From Lachnospiraceae bacterium (GTDB taxonomy: Bacteria > Bacillota > Clostridia > Lachnospirales > Lachnospiraceae), in contig JAHZFJ010000020.1 of the NCBI GenBank assembly GCA_019421365.1, positions 1-64,000 of the forward strand: 64,000 bases of DNA, given 5' to 3'. This document shows positions 53,979 through 63,015 of this stretch, piece after piece; the first letter of the stretch is position 1, and each line of letters begins with the position of its first letter. The notes below the pieces were generated by a model. That model was not told where the DNA came from. It saw nothing but the letters and a program-made list of their open reading frames with translations, and searched no databases. Made by a program: the position numbers and the translations under genes.

Positions 53979-54383
53979 ATGGCAGTATCAAGTATTAATA
54001 ATCAATTAAATACCAATTATGAACATCTATCAACGATGAAGAAGATTAATTCTGTGGCAGATGATATAGCGAATTCAAAGAATATGCTTAATGTTGCGGA
54101 TGGTGGACTTAGATCTATTACAGAGAATATGGAATTACCTAATTCGACTTTGGATGCACTTGGAATAGCCGATTACGATGTAATCGGTGGTTTTGACATT
54201 GGAAATCTTACGGATGTTAGAAATCGTATTGATGATTTGGATGTACTAAGATATGTATCAGATATGAATAAAAATCAAATATTGGATGGTTATAGAATGT
54301 TTGTTCAGTCAGTTATGACAGGGCAAGCAACTAGAGGCATTTCCATTTTATCAGGTATCGTCCCTGATGGATGGGGTATATAG
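53979..54383 (+). CDS. Miniature flagellin-like protein
   Basis: A 134-residue product. The ATG at 53979 follows GGAAGGTG; an ATG at 53910 has no ribosome site. MAVSSINNQLNTNYEHLSTM and KKINSVADD resemble a flagellin N-terminus. LNVADGGLRSITENME matches the next conserved block, STLDALGIADYDVIGGFDI a block near the C-terminal part, and RIDDLDVLRYVSDMNKNQIL with YRMFVQSV the terminal helix. Ordinary short flagellins are about 270 residues and have long segments between these blocks. This copy lacks three such segments but stays in frame. A terminator follows. Confidence 0.7.
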   Translation: MAVSSINNQLNTNYEHLSTMKKINSVADDIANSKNMLNVADGGLRSITENMELPNSTLDALGIADYDVIGGFDIGNLTDVRNRIDDLDVLRYVSDMNKNQILDGYRMFVQSVMTGQATRGISILSGIVPDGWGI

Positions 54384-54384
54384 G

Positions 54385-54424
54385 AAGGATATTTTGAAAT
54401 CATAGATTTTGAAATATCCTTTTT
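54385..54424 (+). terminator. Terminator after the flagellin-like gene
   Basis: AAGGATATTT pairs with AAATATCCTT, followed by five T. Confidence 0.85.
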
Positions 54425-54464
54425 CGCAGAAAAATGTTCGCAGAAAAATGTTCGCAGAAAATTT
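54423..54464 (+). repeat. Tandem 14-nt repeat, about three copies
   Basis: TTCGCAGAAAAATG at 54423-54436 and 54437-54450, with a third, partly diverged copy at 54451-54464. Non-coding. Confidence 0.9.
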
Positions 54465-54791
54465 GATAGAAATATATTCATAGAAAAGAAGTTATAGAAT
54501 TCAGTGACAATTTGTTATACATAAATTTGGAAGAAAAAGAAAATTAGTTTTAATTTTTTTTGCCCATTTCTAAAATTAAATAAATTGTTCAAATTATATT
54601 AATATTTTGATATATTTATACAATTGTATAAAAATTCACTAAAACTAGAAAATGATGCATATTATACTTGTGTAATGACTGTTTCTGTGGTAGAATAATG
54701 AAAATTTATCAAAAATCAGATAAGCAACTAAAATAAGCTCATAGAGTTTATATATAACAATGTTATTAAAGAAAGGAATAGGTATTAATAT
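54465..54791 (+). promoter_or_regulatory. carAB upstream region with perfect palindrome
   Basis: AT-rich leader of about 325 bp. An 18-bp perfect palindrome TTTATACAATTGTATAAA lies at 54615-54632, touching a possible -35 (TTCACT, 54635-54640) with a -10 TATTAT (54660-54665), a 19-nt spacer. The palindrome is a good operator candidate. No PyrR-type attenuator was recognised. Confidence 0.55.
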
Positions 54792-55880
54792 ATGAAAGCT
54801 TTTTTAATACTTGAAGATGGCAATGTGTTTACAGGAACCAGTATCGGTTCAACAAAAGAAGTTGTGAGTGAGATCGTATTTAATACTTCTATGACAGGAT
54901 ATCTAGAAGTACTAACAGACCCTTCTTATGCTGGTCAAGCAGTTGTTATGACATATCCTTTGATTGGTAATTACGGTGTGTGTTATGAGGATATGGAATC
55001 TCTTAAGGCATGGCCAGATGGTTACATTGTACGTGAGATTGCAAGAAGACCAAGCAATTTCCGTTCTCAAGATGGAATTGAGACCTTTCTTTTAAAACAT
55101 GATATTCCGGGTATCTGTGGAATCGATACAAGAGCTCTTACAAAGATTCTAAGAGAAAAGGGTACCATGAATGGTATGATAACAACGAATGAAAACTATG
55201 ATATAGAAGAAGTGAAGGCTAAATTAAAAGAGTATACTCCAGCAGGTGTTGTTGAGAAAGTAAGTCGTTCCCAAAAGACAGAGCACCCAGCTGATGAAGG
55301 AACTGATAAAGGATTAAAAGTTGCACTGATGGACTTTGGCTCTAAGAATAATATTACGAGATGCCTTACAAAAAGAGGATGTCACGTAACTGTATATCCT
55401 GCGTTAACTTCGGCGGAAGAGATTCTTGCAGCAAATCCAGACGGAATTATGTTGTCTAATGGTCCTGGAGATCCAAAAGAATGTACTAGTATCATTGAAG
55501 AGATTAAGAAGTTATATAATAGTGATGTTCCGATTTTCGCAATATGTCTTGGGCACCAATTAATGGCACTTGCTAATGGCGCGGATACACACAAGATGAA
55601 ATACGGTCATAGAGGTGCCAATCACCCAGTGAAAGATTTATCAACTAATAGAGTCTACATATCTTCTCAAAATCACGGGTATGTAGTAGATGACAGTAGT
55701 TTAGATGAAAGCGTTGCAAAAGTAAGTTTTGTGAATGTTAATGACGGTACAGTAGAGGGGCTTGAATATACTGGTAAGAATATTTTCACAGTACAGTTCC
55801 ACCCAGAAGCTTGTGCAGGTCCAAGAGATTCCGAACTTTTATTCAATAAATTTATTACTATGATGGAGGATTGCAAATAA
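54792..55880 (+). CDS. carA: Carbamoyl-phosphate synthase, small (glutaminase) subunit
   Basis: Releases ammonia from glutamine for carbamoyl phosphate, used for pyrimidines and arginine. 362 residues. The N-terminal CPSase domain has SMTGYLEVLTDPSYAGQ, and the class I amidotransferase domain has the catalytic Cys252 in AICLGHQL and VQFHPEA near the end. AAAGGAATAG precedes the ATG. carB starts on its stop (TAATG), so the subunits are made together. Confidence 0.97.
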   Translation: MKAFLILEDGNVFTGTSIGSTKEVVSEIVFNTSMTGYLEVLTDPSYAGQAVVMTYPLIGNYGVCYEDMESLKAWPDGYIVREIARRPSNFRSQDGIETFLLKHDIPGICGIDTRALTKILREKGTMNGMITTNENYDIEEVKAKLKEYTPAGVVEKVSRSQKTEHPADEGTDKGLKVALMDFGSKNNITRCLTKRGCHVTVYPALTSAEEILAANPDGIMLSNGPGDPKECTSIIEEIKKLYNSDVPIFAICLGHQLMALANGADTHKMKYGHRGANHPVKDLSTNRVYISSQNHGYVVDDSSLDESVAKVSFVNVNDGTVEGLEYTGKNIFTVQFHPEACAGPRDSELLFNKFITMMEDCK

Positions 55881-58800
55881 TGCCAAAGATTGAAGATATT
55901 AAAAAAGTATTAGTTATTGGTTCTGGACCAATTGTTATTGGTCAGGCAGCAGAGTTTGATTATGCTGGTACACAGGCTTGCCGTTCTCTTAAAGAAGAAG
56001 GAGTTGAAGTTGTATTAGTAAACTCCAATCCAGCTACAATCATGACAGATAGAGATATAGCAGATCGTGTATATATCGAACCATTAAATCCTGAGATTGT
56101 AAAACAAATTATAAAAAAAGAAAGACCAGATAGCGTATTACCTACACTTGGTGGTCAGGCAGCTCTTAATATAGCTATGGAATTGGAAGAAAGTGGATTC
56201 CTTAGTGAAAACGACGTACGTCTAATTGGTACAACTTCACTTACGATTAAGAAAGCAGAAGACCGTCTTGAATTCAAAAACACAATGGAGAAGATTGGTG
56301 AACCATGTGCAGCTAGTGAAGTTGTTACATCAGTTGAAGCTGCGATTGAATTCACAAAAACAATTGGTTATCCAGTAGTAGTTCGTCCAGCTTACACACT
56401 TGGCGGTAGCGGTGGTGGTATCGCACAGGATGAAGAACAATTAATCGATATCTGTACTAACGGTCTTAGACTTAGCCGTGTAGGCCAGTGCTTAATTGAA
56501 CGTTGTATTTCCGGTTGGAAAGAAATCGAATATGAAGTAATGCGTGATGCTAATGGAAACTGTATAACTGTATGTAATATGGAAAACTTAGATCCAGTTG
56601 GTGTTCATACAGGCGATAGTATCGTTGTGGCACCTTCTCAGACATTATCAGATAAAGAATATCAGATGCTTAGAAGTTCAGCACTTAACATCATCGATGA
56701 ACTAAATATCACTGGAGGTTGTAATGTACAATATGCACTTCACCCAACATCGTTTGAATATTGTGTAATCGAAGTTAATCCTCGTGTTAGCCGTTCATCA
56801 GCACTTGCTTCTAAAGCAACTGGATACCCAATTGCTAAGGTAGCTGCAAAAATAGCACTTGGTTATACATTAGATGAAATTCCAAATGCAATTACAAAAA
56901 AGACATTTGCAAGTTTTGAGCCAGCACTTGACTATGTAGTTGTTAAGATTCCAAGACTTCCATTTGATAAATTTATCTCAGCAAAGAGAACATTAACAAC
57001 TCAAATGAAAGCTACTGGTGAAGTTATGAGTATTTGTACTAACTTCGAAGGTGCTCTTATGAAAGCCATTCGTTCCTTAGAACAACATGTAGACAGTCTT
57101 GAAAATACAGGATTATATGATGGTTTTGATCGTGAAAGAATGTTAGAAGAACTTCATAAAATTGATGATAGAAGAATCTTTGCAATCGCAGAGGCATTAC
57201 GCCTTGGCATCACTTATGAAGAAATATATGAAATTACTAAGATTGATGAGTGGTTCATCGATAAGATTGCAATCTTAGTTGAGATGGAAGATACTCTTAA
57301 GAATTCTGAATTAACAAAAGAGTTATTATTAGAAGCGAAGAAATTAGAATTCCCAGACAAATTAATCGGTAAATGGACTGGAAAATCAGAAAAGGAAATC
57401 AAAGAACTTCGTAAACAATATGGAATTACAGCATCTTTCAAAATGGTTGATACTTGTGCAGCTGAGTTCTCAGCTTCCACACCATATTACTATTCATGTT
57501 TCGACAATGAGAATGAAGTAGATGCTACTAAGACTAAGAAGAAAGTTATGGTTCTTGGTTCAGGCCCAATACGTATCGGTCAAGGTATCGATTTTGACTA
57601 CGGTTCAGTACACAGTGTGTGGTCACTTATAAGAAGTGAGTATGAAACGATTATCGTAAACAACAACCCTGAAACTGTAAGTACTGACTTTGATATTGCA
57701 GATAAATTATACTTCGAGCCATTAACACCGGAAGATGTTGAAAACATCGTTGATCTAGAAAAACCAGATGGTGCAGTAGTACAATTTGGTGGTCAAACTG
57801 CAATCAAATTAACGGAAGCACTTCTTAAGATGGGAGTTCCAATCCTTGGAACAAGCGCAGAGAATGTTGATGCAGCGGAAGATAGAGAGTTATTTGATGA
57901 AATACTTGAAAGTTGTAATATTCCAAGACCTGCAGGAAAAACAGTATATACAGTAGAAGAAGCATTAGCAGCAGCGAATGAACTTGGATATCCAGTACTT
58001 GTTCGTCCTTCCTATGTACTTGGTGGTCAAGGTATGCAAATCGCAATCAATGACCAAGACGTAAGAGAATTCATGGGAATCATTAATCGTGTTGTACAAG
58101 AACACCCTATCTTAGTAGATAAATACTTAATGGGTAAAGAAGTAGAAGTTGATGCAGTTTGTGATGGAACTGATATCTTAATCCCTGGTATTATGGAACA
58201 TGTAGAACGTGCAGGTATCCATTCAGGTGATAGTATTTCTGTATACCCAACACAAAACATCTCAGATGAGGTTAAAAAAGTAATTGAAGAATATACAAGA
58301 AAACTTGCTAAGAGCCTAAATGTTATCGGTTTGATTAACATTCAGTTCATCGTTTACCAAGATGAAGTATATGTAATCGAAGTAAATCCTCGTTCAAGCC
58401 GTACTGTACCATATATCAGTAAGGTTACAGGTATTCCAATCGTTGACCTTGCATCAAAAGTAATCTTAGGTGCAAAGATCCGTGACCTTGGTTATACACC
58501 AGGTTTACAAAAAGAAGCAGATTATATCGCAGTTAAGATGCCAGTATTCTCATTTGAGAAACTTCGTGGAGCAGATATTAGCCTTGGGCCTGAAATGAAA
58601 TCAACTGGTGAATGTTTAGGTATTGCAAAGACATTCAATGAAGCATTATATAAAGCGTTCCTTGGTGCTGGCGTAAATCCTACTAAACATAAGAAGATGA
58701 TTATGACTGTTAAAGATGCAGATAAACTTGAAGCAGTTAGTGTTGGTAAGAGATTCAATGATTTAGGATATACAATCTATGCAACAAGAGGTACTGCTAA

Positions 58801-59086
58801 AGTATTAAATGAAAATGGTGTAACTGCAATCGCAATTAATAAGATTGAGCAAGAGTCACCAAACTTAATGGATTTAATCCTTGAACATGAAATTGACCTT
58901 GTAATTGATATTCCTACTCAAGGCGCAGAAAAATCAAAAGATGGTTTCTTAATCCGTCGTGTATCAATCGAAACAGGTGTAACATGTCTTACATCACTTG
59001 ATACAGCAAATGCACTTCTTACAAGTTTAGAAACAGCAGAAGATGATAAAAAGAACCTTACATTAATTGATATAGCTAAGATTTAA
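55880..59086 (+). CDS. carB: Carbamoyl-phosphate synthase, large subunit
   Basis: Makes carbamoyl phosphate from bicarbonate, ammonia and two ATP. The ATG at 55880 (GGAGG 10 nt upstream) gives 1068 residues, the standard length. Two homologous ATP-grasp halves are seen: KVLVIGSGPIVIGQAAEFDY near the start and KVMVLGSGPIRIGQGIDFDY at about 555. RPAYTLGGSGGG and RPSYVLGGQGM are the ATP-binding loops. The C-terminal MGS-like allosteric domain (about 930-1068) binds UMP or ornithine in relatives. Overlaps carA by one base; a terminator follows. Confidence 0.97.
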   Translation: MPKIEDIKKVLVIGSGPIVIGQAAEFDYAGTQACRSLKEEGVEVVLVNSNPATIMTDRDIADRVYIEPLNPEIVKQIIKKERPDSVLPTLGGQAALNIAMELEESGFLSENDVRLIGTTSLTIKKAEDRLEFKNTMEKIGEPCAASEVVTSVEAAIEFTKTIGYPVVVRPAYTLGGSGGGIAQDEEQLIDICTNGLRLSRVGQCLIERCISGWKEIEYEVMRDANGNCITVCNMENLDPVGVHTGDSIVVAPSQTLSDKEYQMLRSSALNIIDELNITGGCNVQYALHPTSFEYCVIEVNPRVSRSSALASKATGYPIAKVAAKIALGYTLDEIPNAITKKTFASFEPALDYVVVKIPRLPFDKFISAKRTLTTQMKATGEVMSICTNFEGALMKAIRSLEQHVDSLENTGLYDGFDRERMLEELHKIDDRRIFAIAEALRLGITYEEIYEITKIDEWFIDKIAILVEMEDTLKNSELTKELLLEAKKLEFPDKLIGKWTGKSEKEIKELRKQYGITASFKMVDTCAAEFSASTPYYYSCFDNENEVDATKTKKKVMVLGSGPIRIGQGIDFDYGSVHSVWSLIRSEYETIIVNNNPETVSTDFDIADKLYFEPLTPEDVENIVDLEKPDGAVVQFGGQTAIKLTEALLKMGVPILGTSAENVDAAEDRELFDEILESCNIPRPAGKTVYTVEEALAAANELGYPVLVRPSYVLGGQGMQIAINDQDVREFMGIINRVVQEHPILVDKYLMGKEVEVDAVCDGTDILIPGIMEHVERAGIHSGDSISVYPTQNISDEVKKVIEEYTRKLAKSLNVIGLINIQFIVYQDEVYVIEVNPRSSRTVPYISKVTGIPIVDLASKVILGAKIRDLGYTPGLQKEADYIAVKMPVFSFEKLRGADISLGPEMKSTGECLGIAKTFNEALYKAFLGAGVNPTKHKKMIMTVKDADKLEAVSVGKRFNDLGYTIYATRGTAKVLNENGVTAIAINKIEQESPNLMDLILEHEIDLVIDIPTQGAEKSKDGFLIRRVSIETGVTCLTSLDTANALLTSLETAEDDKKNLTLIDIAKI

Positions 59087-59091
59087 TTATA

Positions 59092-59118
59092 AAAACACGG
59101 CCCTATGGGCCGTGTTTT
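59092..59118. terminator. Terminator between carB and thiT
   Basis: AAAACACGGCCC-TAT-GGGCCGTGTTTT, a 12-bp perfect stem usable in both directions between convergent genes. Confidence 0.93.
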
Positions 59119-59131
59119 GTGTTTATTATCT

Positions 59132-59803
59132 TTATTCGTTAGCCATGCGTTTTACTTCTTTTAATCCATTTACGAAGGCTGGAATTAATAGAATTATGAT
59201 AGTAACAATGGCTTCTGGTACGATATAAGTAGCGTTGTAACCAATTGCATATATTATTGGATCTTGTTCTGGTGGAGTGAATTGTTTGAAGAATACATAT
59301 CCCGAAATTACATGGGCAATATATCGTCCTATAACGCCGATTAGATATCCTTTTACAAGACCATGTTTCGATTTACTGTAAATACCTGCAAGACCTAAAC
59401 ACCCGAAGGCAACTGGATAATCAAGTAATAATTGTATAGGATGATATACACTTGGATTGATTACAAGCTGTAAGAATCCGTAAGCAATACCTGTAAGTAA
59501 ACCAATTTTAGTCCCATAGAGATAACCTATAAAACAGATGAAGAACATACTAAATAGTGTAGCTGAACCACCATATGGTAAGTCAACGAATTTGATAAAA
59601 GATGTTACCACCGCAAGTGCCATTGCAACAGATGAAAACACTAATTGTTTCGTTTGAATCTTCTTAGATTCCTTTTGACTTACATAAACAATTGCTAAAA
59701 GTGCAAGCACCAAAGCAACAAAAAGAATATAACTTGGGGCTTTAAGTGTGTAGCCATCATCTACATTACCACTTGCAAAAAAGTTCATTATTCCTAGATA
59801 CAT
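59132..59803 (-). CDS. thiT: Thiamine transporter, ECF S-component ThiT
   Basis: Substrate-binding subunit of an energy-coupling-factor importer for thiamine. ATG at 59803 has GGGAGG about 9 nt upstream, giving 223 residues; a longer reading to 59863 would run through the riboswitch expression platform. Six hydrophobic segments are present. ThiT-like motifs are GLLTGIAYGFLQLVINPSVY and HPIQLLLDYPVAFGCLGLAG. It needs the shared EcfAA'T energising module encoded elsewhere. The TPP riboswitch upstream confirms thiamine. Confidence 0.93.
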   Translation of the reverse strand: MYLGIMNFFASGNVDDGYTLKAPSYILFVALVLALLAIVYVSQKESKKIQTKQLVFSSVAMALAVVTSFIKFVDLPYGGSATLFSMFFICFIGYLYGTKIGLLTGIAYGFLQLVINPSVYHPIQLLLDYPVAFGCLGLAGIYSKSKHGLVKGYLIGVIGRYIAHVISGYVFFKQFTPPEQDPIIYAIGYNATYIVPEAIVTIIILLIPAFVNGLKEVKRMANE

Positions 59804-59840
59804 AAAAAAAATCCTCCCTATTCTTGCGTAGGAGGAGCTT
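59803..59840 (-). promoter_or_regulatory. thiT expression platform: anti-ribosome-site hairpin
   Basis: On the minus strand TCCTCC (59831-59836) pairs with GGAGGA (59812-59817), which is the ribosome site. Seven T lie between that stem and the ATG. The same hairpin can hide the ribosome site and, with the T-run, resemble a terminator. Confidence 0.6.
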
Positions 59841-59984
59841 ATCTTTTGTTGTATATAATTCAAGTAGTTGAACTATTGCGTTTATAATATTATCTCATAA
59901 TGAAATGAGTAATTATATATGATATGGCAATAGACAATATAACTTGATCGAGATTGCTTTAACAATCTGAATTATGTACAAACA

Positions 59985-60070
59985 TGTGCTTCCTTACGCT
60001 GGTTCTAACCAGTTCAAGTTATGAGGGTTGTATAAATACATCTCAGCCAAAAGAGCTCCCCTAGCATTAT
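59985..60070 (-). promoter_or_regulatory. TPP riboswitch (THI element)
   Basis: On the minus strand the order GGGGAGC, GGCTGAGA, ACCCTCA, TTGAACTGGTTAGAACCAGC and GTAAGGAA matches the thiamine-pyrophosphate aptamer. It lies about 180 nt before thiT. With TPP bound, expression of thiT should fall. Confidence 0.93.
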
Positions 60071-60249
60071 GCTATGTTTACGAATATACTATAGCAAGTT
60101 AATTGTAATATGTCAATGTATAATGACGATATAAGATGCGTATTCATTGCAATCAATATAAGTATTGTGGTACAATCTATTGAAATGTTAGATATAACAT
60201 GAAAAGTTGTAATTGCCTGTTTGACTTGAAGAAAGTGAGGAATGGTTAA

Positions 60250-60906
60250 ATGAAGGAAAAGAAATATATCTTGTTTGATTTAGATGGAACGTTAACAGAT
60301 CCTAAAGAAGGAATAACTAAGAGTTTTCAATATGCGCTTGCACATTATGGAATAGATGAACCTGATTTGGATAAATTAGAGGTTGTTATTGGGCCTCCGC
60401 TAAGAGATTCTTTTGTTGAGTTCTATGGTTTTACTAGAGAAAACGCACATGAAGCAGAAACTAAATACAGAGAGAGATTCTCTAAGATCGGTATGTATGA
60501 GAATGTTATCTATGATGGGATTGCTTCAATGCTACATACATTAAGAGATGAGGGTAAGATGTTGGCAATAGCCAGCTCAAAACCGACTTTTTTTGTGGAG
60601 AAGATACTAGAATATTTTGAAATTAAAGAGTATTTCCATCACATTATTGGTAGTAACCTAGATGGAACACGTTCTGATAAAGCAGAAGTAGTTGATGCTG
60701 CGATTGCTGGATTTGGACAAGTTGATAAATGTGATATTATAATGGTTGGAGATCGTAAGTTCGATGTAATCGGAGCACATGAACGTAGAATCGAAGTAAT
60801 TGGAGTTGCTTATGGATATGGTGGAGTAGAAGAACTAGAAGAGGCAGGAGCGGATTACGTAGTAAATACTGTAGTAGAGTTAGAAAAACTATTGCTTAAT
60901 AGATAG
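60250..60906 (+). CDS. HAD-family phosphatase, phosphoglycolate phosphatase-like
   Basis: A 218-residue HAD hydrolase. FDLDGTLTDPKEGI (motif I, Asp nucleophile), ASSKPT (motif II), KAEVVDAAI and MVGDRKFDVIGAH (motif III/IV). VVIGPPLRDSF is in the alpha-helical cap. Closest in layout to phosphoglycolate phosphatase/PpaX-type enzymes; the true substrate cannot be fixed. GAGG precedes the ATG. Monocistronic, with a terminator at 60945-60976. Confidence 0.9.
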   Translation: MKEKKYILFDLDGTLTDPKEGITKSFQYALAHYGIDEPDLDKLEVVIGPPLRDSFVEFYGFTRENAHEAETKYRERFSKIGMYENVIYDGIASMLHTLRDEGKMLAIASSKPTFFVEKILEYFEIKEYFHHIIGSNLDGTRSDKAEVVDAAIAGFGQVDKCDIIMVGDRKFDVIGAHERRIEVIGVAYGYGGVEELEEAGADYVVNTVVELEKLLLNR

Positions 60907-60944
60907 AATATAGATGAACGTTGACGTAATACAGAACGATTCTG

Positions 60945-60976
60945 AAAGCAGACATTGTATAATGATGTCTGCTTTT
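60945..60976 (+). terminator. Terminator after the HAD phosphatase
   Basis: AAAGCAGACAT, then ATGTCTGCTTTT: an 11-bp stem with a T-run. Confidence 0.88.
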
Positions 60977-61165
60977 ATCATATAATGTTGTATCATGTTA
61001 GTTTAAAGTTGTTAAGTATGGTATTATATGGTATACTGTTGCTAGTTGTGTGAGAAGTAGTTGAAGTATAGTAAACGAAAACTATTTTACGATAGCTATA
61101 AGATTACAGCGCTAGAGAGGAAGCTAGTATTGTAATGTAATTCATAGATTGCGAGGTACATAAAC

Positions 61166-62914
61166 ATGATTAAGGCAAAAGTTCAAAGCATTGGGGAGAC
61201 GCCACCTACCTATATTAATTTGATTTTGTCAGCGACCAGAAGAGGCGCTGTTTTAGAAGCCGACAATGAATTATTCGACCTGATTGGATTTAGTAAAGAA
61301 CAGTTTGAGACATATTTCCAAAGTAATTTATTACATTTTATAAGAGAAGATCAAAGGGAAGAGTTTAGTGAGTTACTCCGTGCGAATAGACGTGCTATAT
61401 TCGAGTGTAATAGTCTGATGAATAATTCAGCAAATGATTGGAGGCTTTTAATTGGATATCCATGCGAGAAAGTAAAGGAAGAGGAGTCGGTATACGCTAT
61501 ATTGATTAATCTGAAATCTGAGCAATTTGTAAAATACGGGGCAATAAGCAGAGAGAGAAACGGTAATATAGAAGCAGATGATGAAGAGATTCTTGAAGAA
61601 ATCATGATTCAAGAGATTGAGAACAGTCTGCCGCTGAGTGAGAAAAATTATAAATGTGATAGGATAACAGGTTTACCTAATGAACTATGCTTTTTTGAAA
61701 ACGCAAAGAGAATTATGTTAAATGAGCCTCAAAAGAATTACGCAATTGTATATACGGATATTAATTGCTTTGGTTATGTGAATAAGACGTACGGATATCT
61801 TGAAGGTAATCGTATACTTGCATTATTTGCAGCAATGATGAAGAGAGAACGGGATATAGTTAAGGAAGCCACAAGGTTATCCGCTGACAATTTTGTTTTT
61901 CTAATTACTTATGATACGAAAGATACAGTAGTAGAACAGATTTGCATGCTTAATGAAGAATTCTCGGACCAATGCTACCAAGTACGTATGGGGGTTAGGC
62001 TTATACTAAGTAGTGGTGTTGCATTCCTAGACGAAGATACTTCGATAATGAGTGCAATTGATAATGCCAATACTGCTAGAAAAAGTGTGAAAGGCAATTC
62101 TTTAATCACTAGCTGTGGTTTATTTACAGAAGAGATGCAGCAACGAATTCAATGGGAGACTTATGTGAGTCAACATATGGAAGCTGCTTTGAGCAACAAG
62201 GAATTCTGTGTGTATTATCAACCAAAGATTTCACTACAAACGGAGAAAATTGTTGGTGCAGAAGCTTTAGTACGTTGGATTGCAGCCGATGGAGAGATTA
62301 TACCACCGATGCGGTTTGTACCGATTCTTGAGAAAAATGGATTTATAGAACAGGTCGATTTTTTCGTATATGAAGAGGTGTGTCGTTTGCTTAGAGAGCG
62401 AATAGCAAAGAAGCAGAATGTGGTACCGATATCAGTTAATGTGTCAGGTTCGCATCTTACAGATTCATATTTTGTTCAGAATGTTATATCATTGGTGAAG
62501 CGTTATGAAATACCTACTAATTTAATTGAACTTGAGTTAACGGAAACGGTATGTATTGAGAATTCTAAAGTAGCGATTGATATGGTGAAAAAGTTTAGAG
62601 AACATGGATTTTTAGTTTCCATAGATGATTTTGGATCTGGTTTTTCATCATTGAATTTATTAAAAGATATGGAAACAGATATAATTAAGCTAGATCGTCA
62701 GTTTTTCCGTGAAGGAGAGATGCATAAGGAAGAACAGATTATAATTTCAAGTATCGTTCATATGGCAAAGAAATTGAATATGAGGGTTATTTCAGAAGGT
62801 GTTGAAACGCATGCGCAGTCTGAATTCTTGAAAGGTATTATGTGTGATATGGCACAAGGATATTATTTTGCAAAACCAATGCCACTAGATAGTTTTGAAG
62901 AAGCGATTGAATAA
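61166..62914 (+). CDS. EAL-domain cyclic di-GMP phosphodiesterase with degenerate GGDEF
   Basis: A 582-residue protein. A PAS-like N-domain (about 15-120), a GGDEF domain (about 165-330) with LSADNFVFL where the cyclase signature should be, hence no cyclase activity expected, and an EAL domain (about 335-582) with intact key residues: Glu366 of EALVRW, ELTET, DDFGSGFSSL and EGVET. It should hydrolyse cyclic di-GMP and so favour motility over surface attachment. No membrane segment is seen. Monocistronic, with a bidirectional terminator behind. Confidence 0.93.
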   Translation: MIKAKVQSIGETPPTYINLILSATRRGAVLEADNELFDLIGFSKEQFETYFQSNLLHFIREDQREEFSELLRANRRAIFECNSLMNNSANDWRLLIGYPCEKVKEEESVYAILINLKSEQFVKYGAISRERNGNIEADDEEILEEIMIQEIENSLPLSEKNYKCDRITGLPNELCFFENAKRIMLNEPQKNYAIVYTDINCFGYVNKTYGYLEGNRILALFAAMMKRERDIVKEATRLSADNFVFLITYDTKDTVVEQICMLNEEFSDQCYQVRMGVRLILSSGVAFLDEDTSIMSAIDNANTARKSVKGNSLITSCGLFTEEMQQRIQWETYVSQHMEAALSNKEFCVYYQPKISLQTEKIVGAEALVRWIAADGEIIPPMRFVPILEKNGFIEQVDFFVYEEVCRLLRERIAKKQNVVPISVNVSGSHLTDSYFVQNVISLVKRYEIPTNLIELELTETVCIENSKVAIDMVKKFREHGFLVSIDDFGSGFSSLNLLKDMETDIIKLDRQFFREGEMHKEEQIIISSIVHMAKKLNMRVISEGVETHAQSEFLKGIMCDMAQGYYFAKPMPLDSFEEAIE

Positions 62915-62958
62915 TAAAAGTGTTACGAAATCTCTACAAAGTAAATTATTATATTATT

Positions 62959-62992
62959 AAAACCAAATGCAATGAAATGCATTTGGTTTTTT
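62959..62992. terminator. Bidirectional terminator between convergent genes
   Basis: AAACCAAATGCA pairs with TGCATTTGGTTT around a small loop, with T-runs on each strand. Confidence 0.9.
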
Positions 62993-63015
62993 AGTGCCCT
63001 TTCGGCTTTCGAATC

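Noticed and set aside
54423..54464. 14-nt tandem repeat considered as a regulatory array
   Set aside because: Only about three copies, directly after a terminator, with no relation to the carAB promoter about 170 bp away; more likely slippage.
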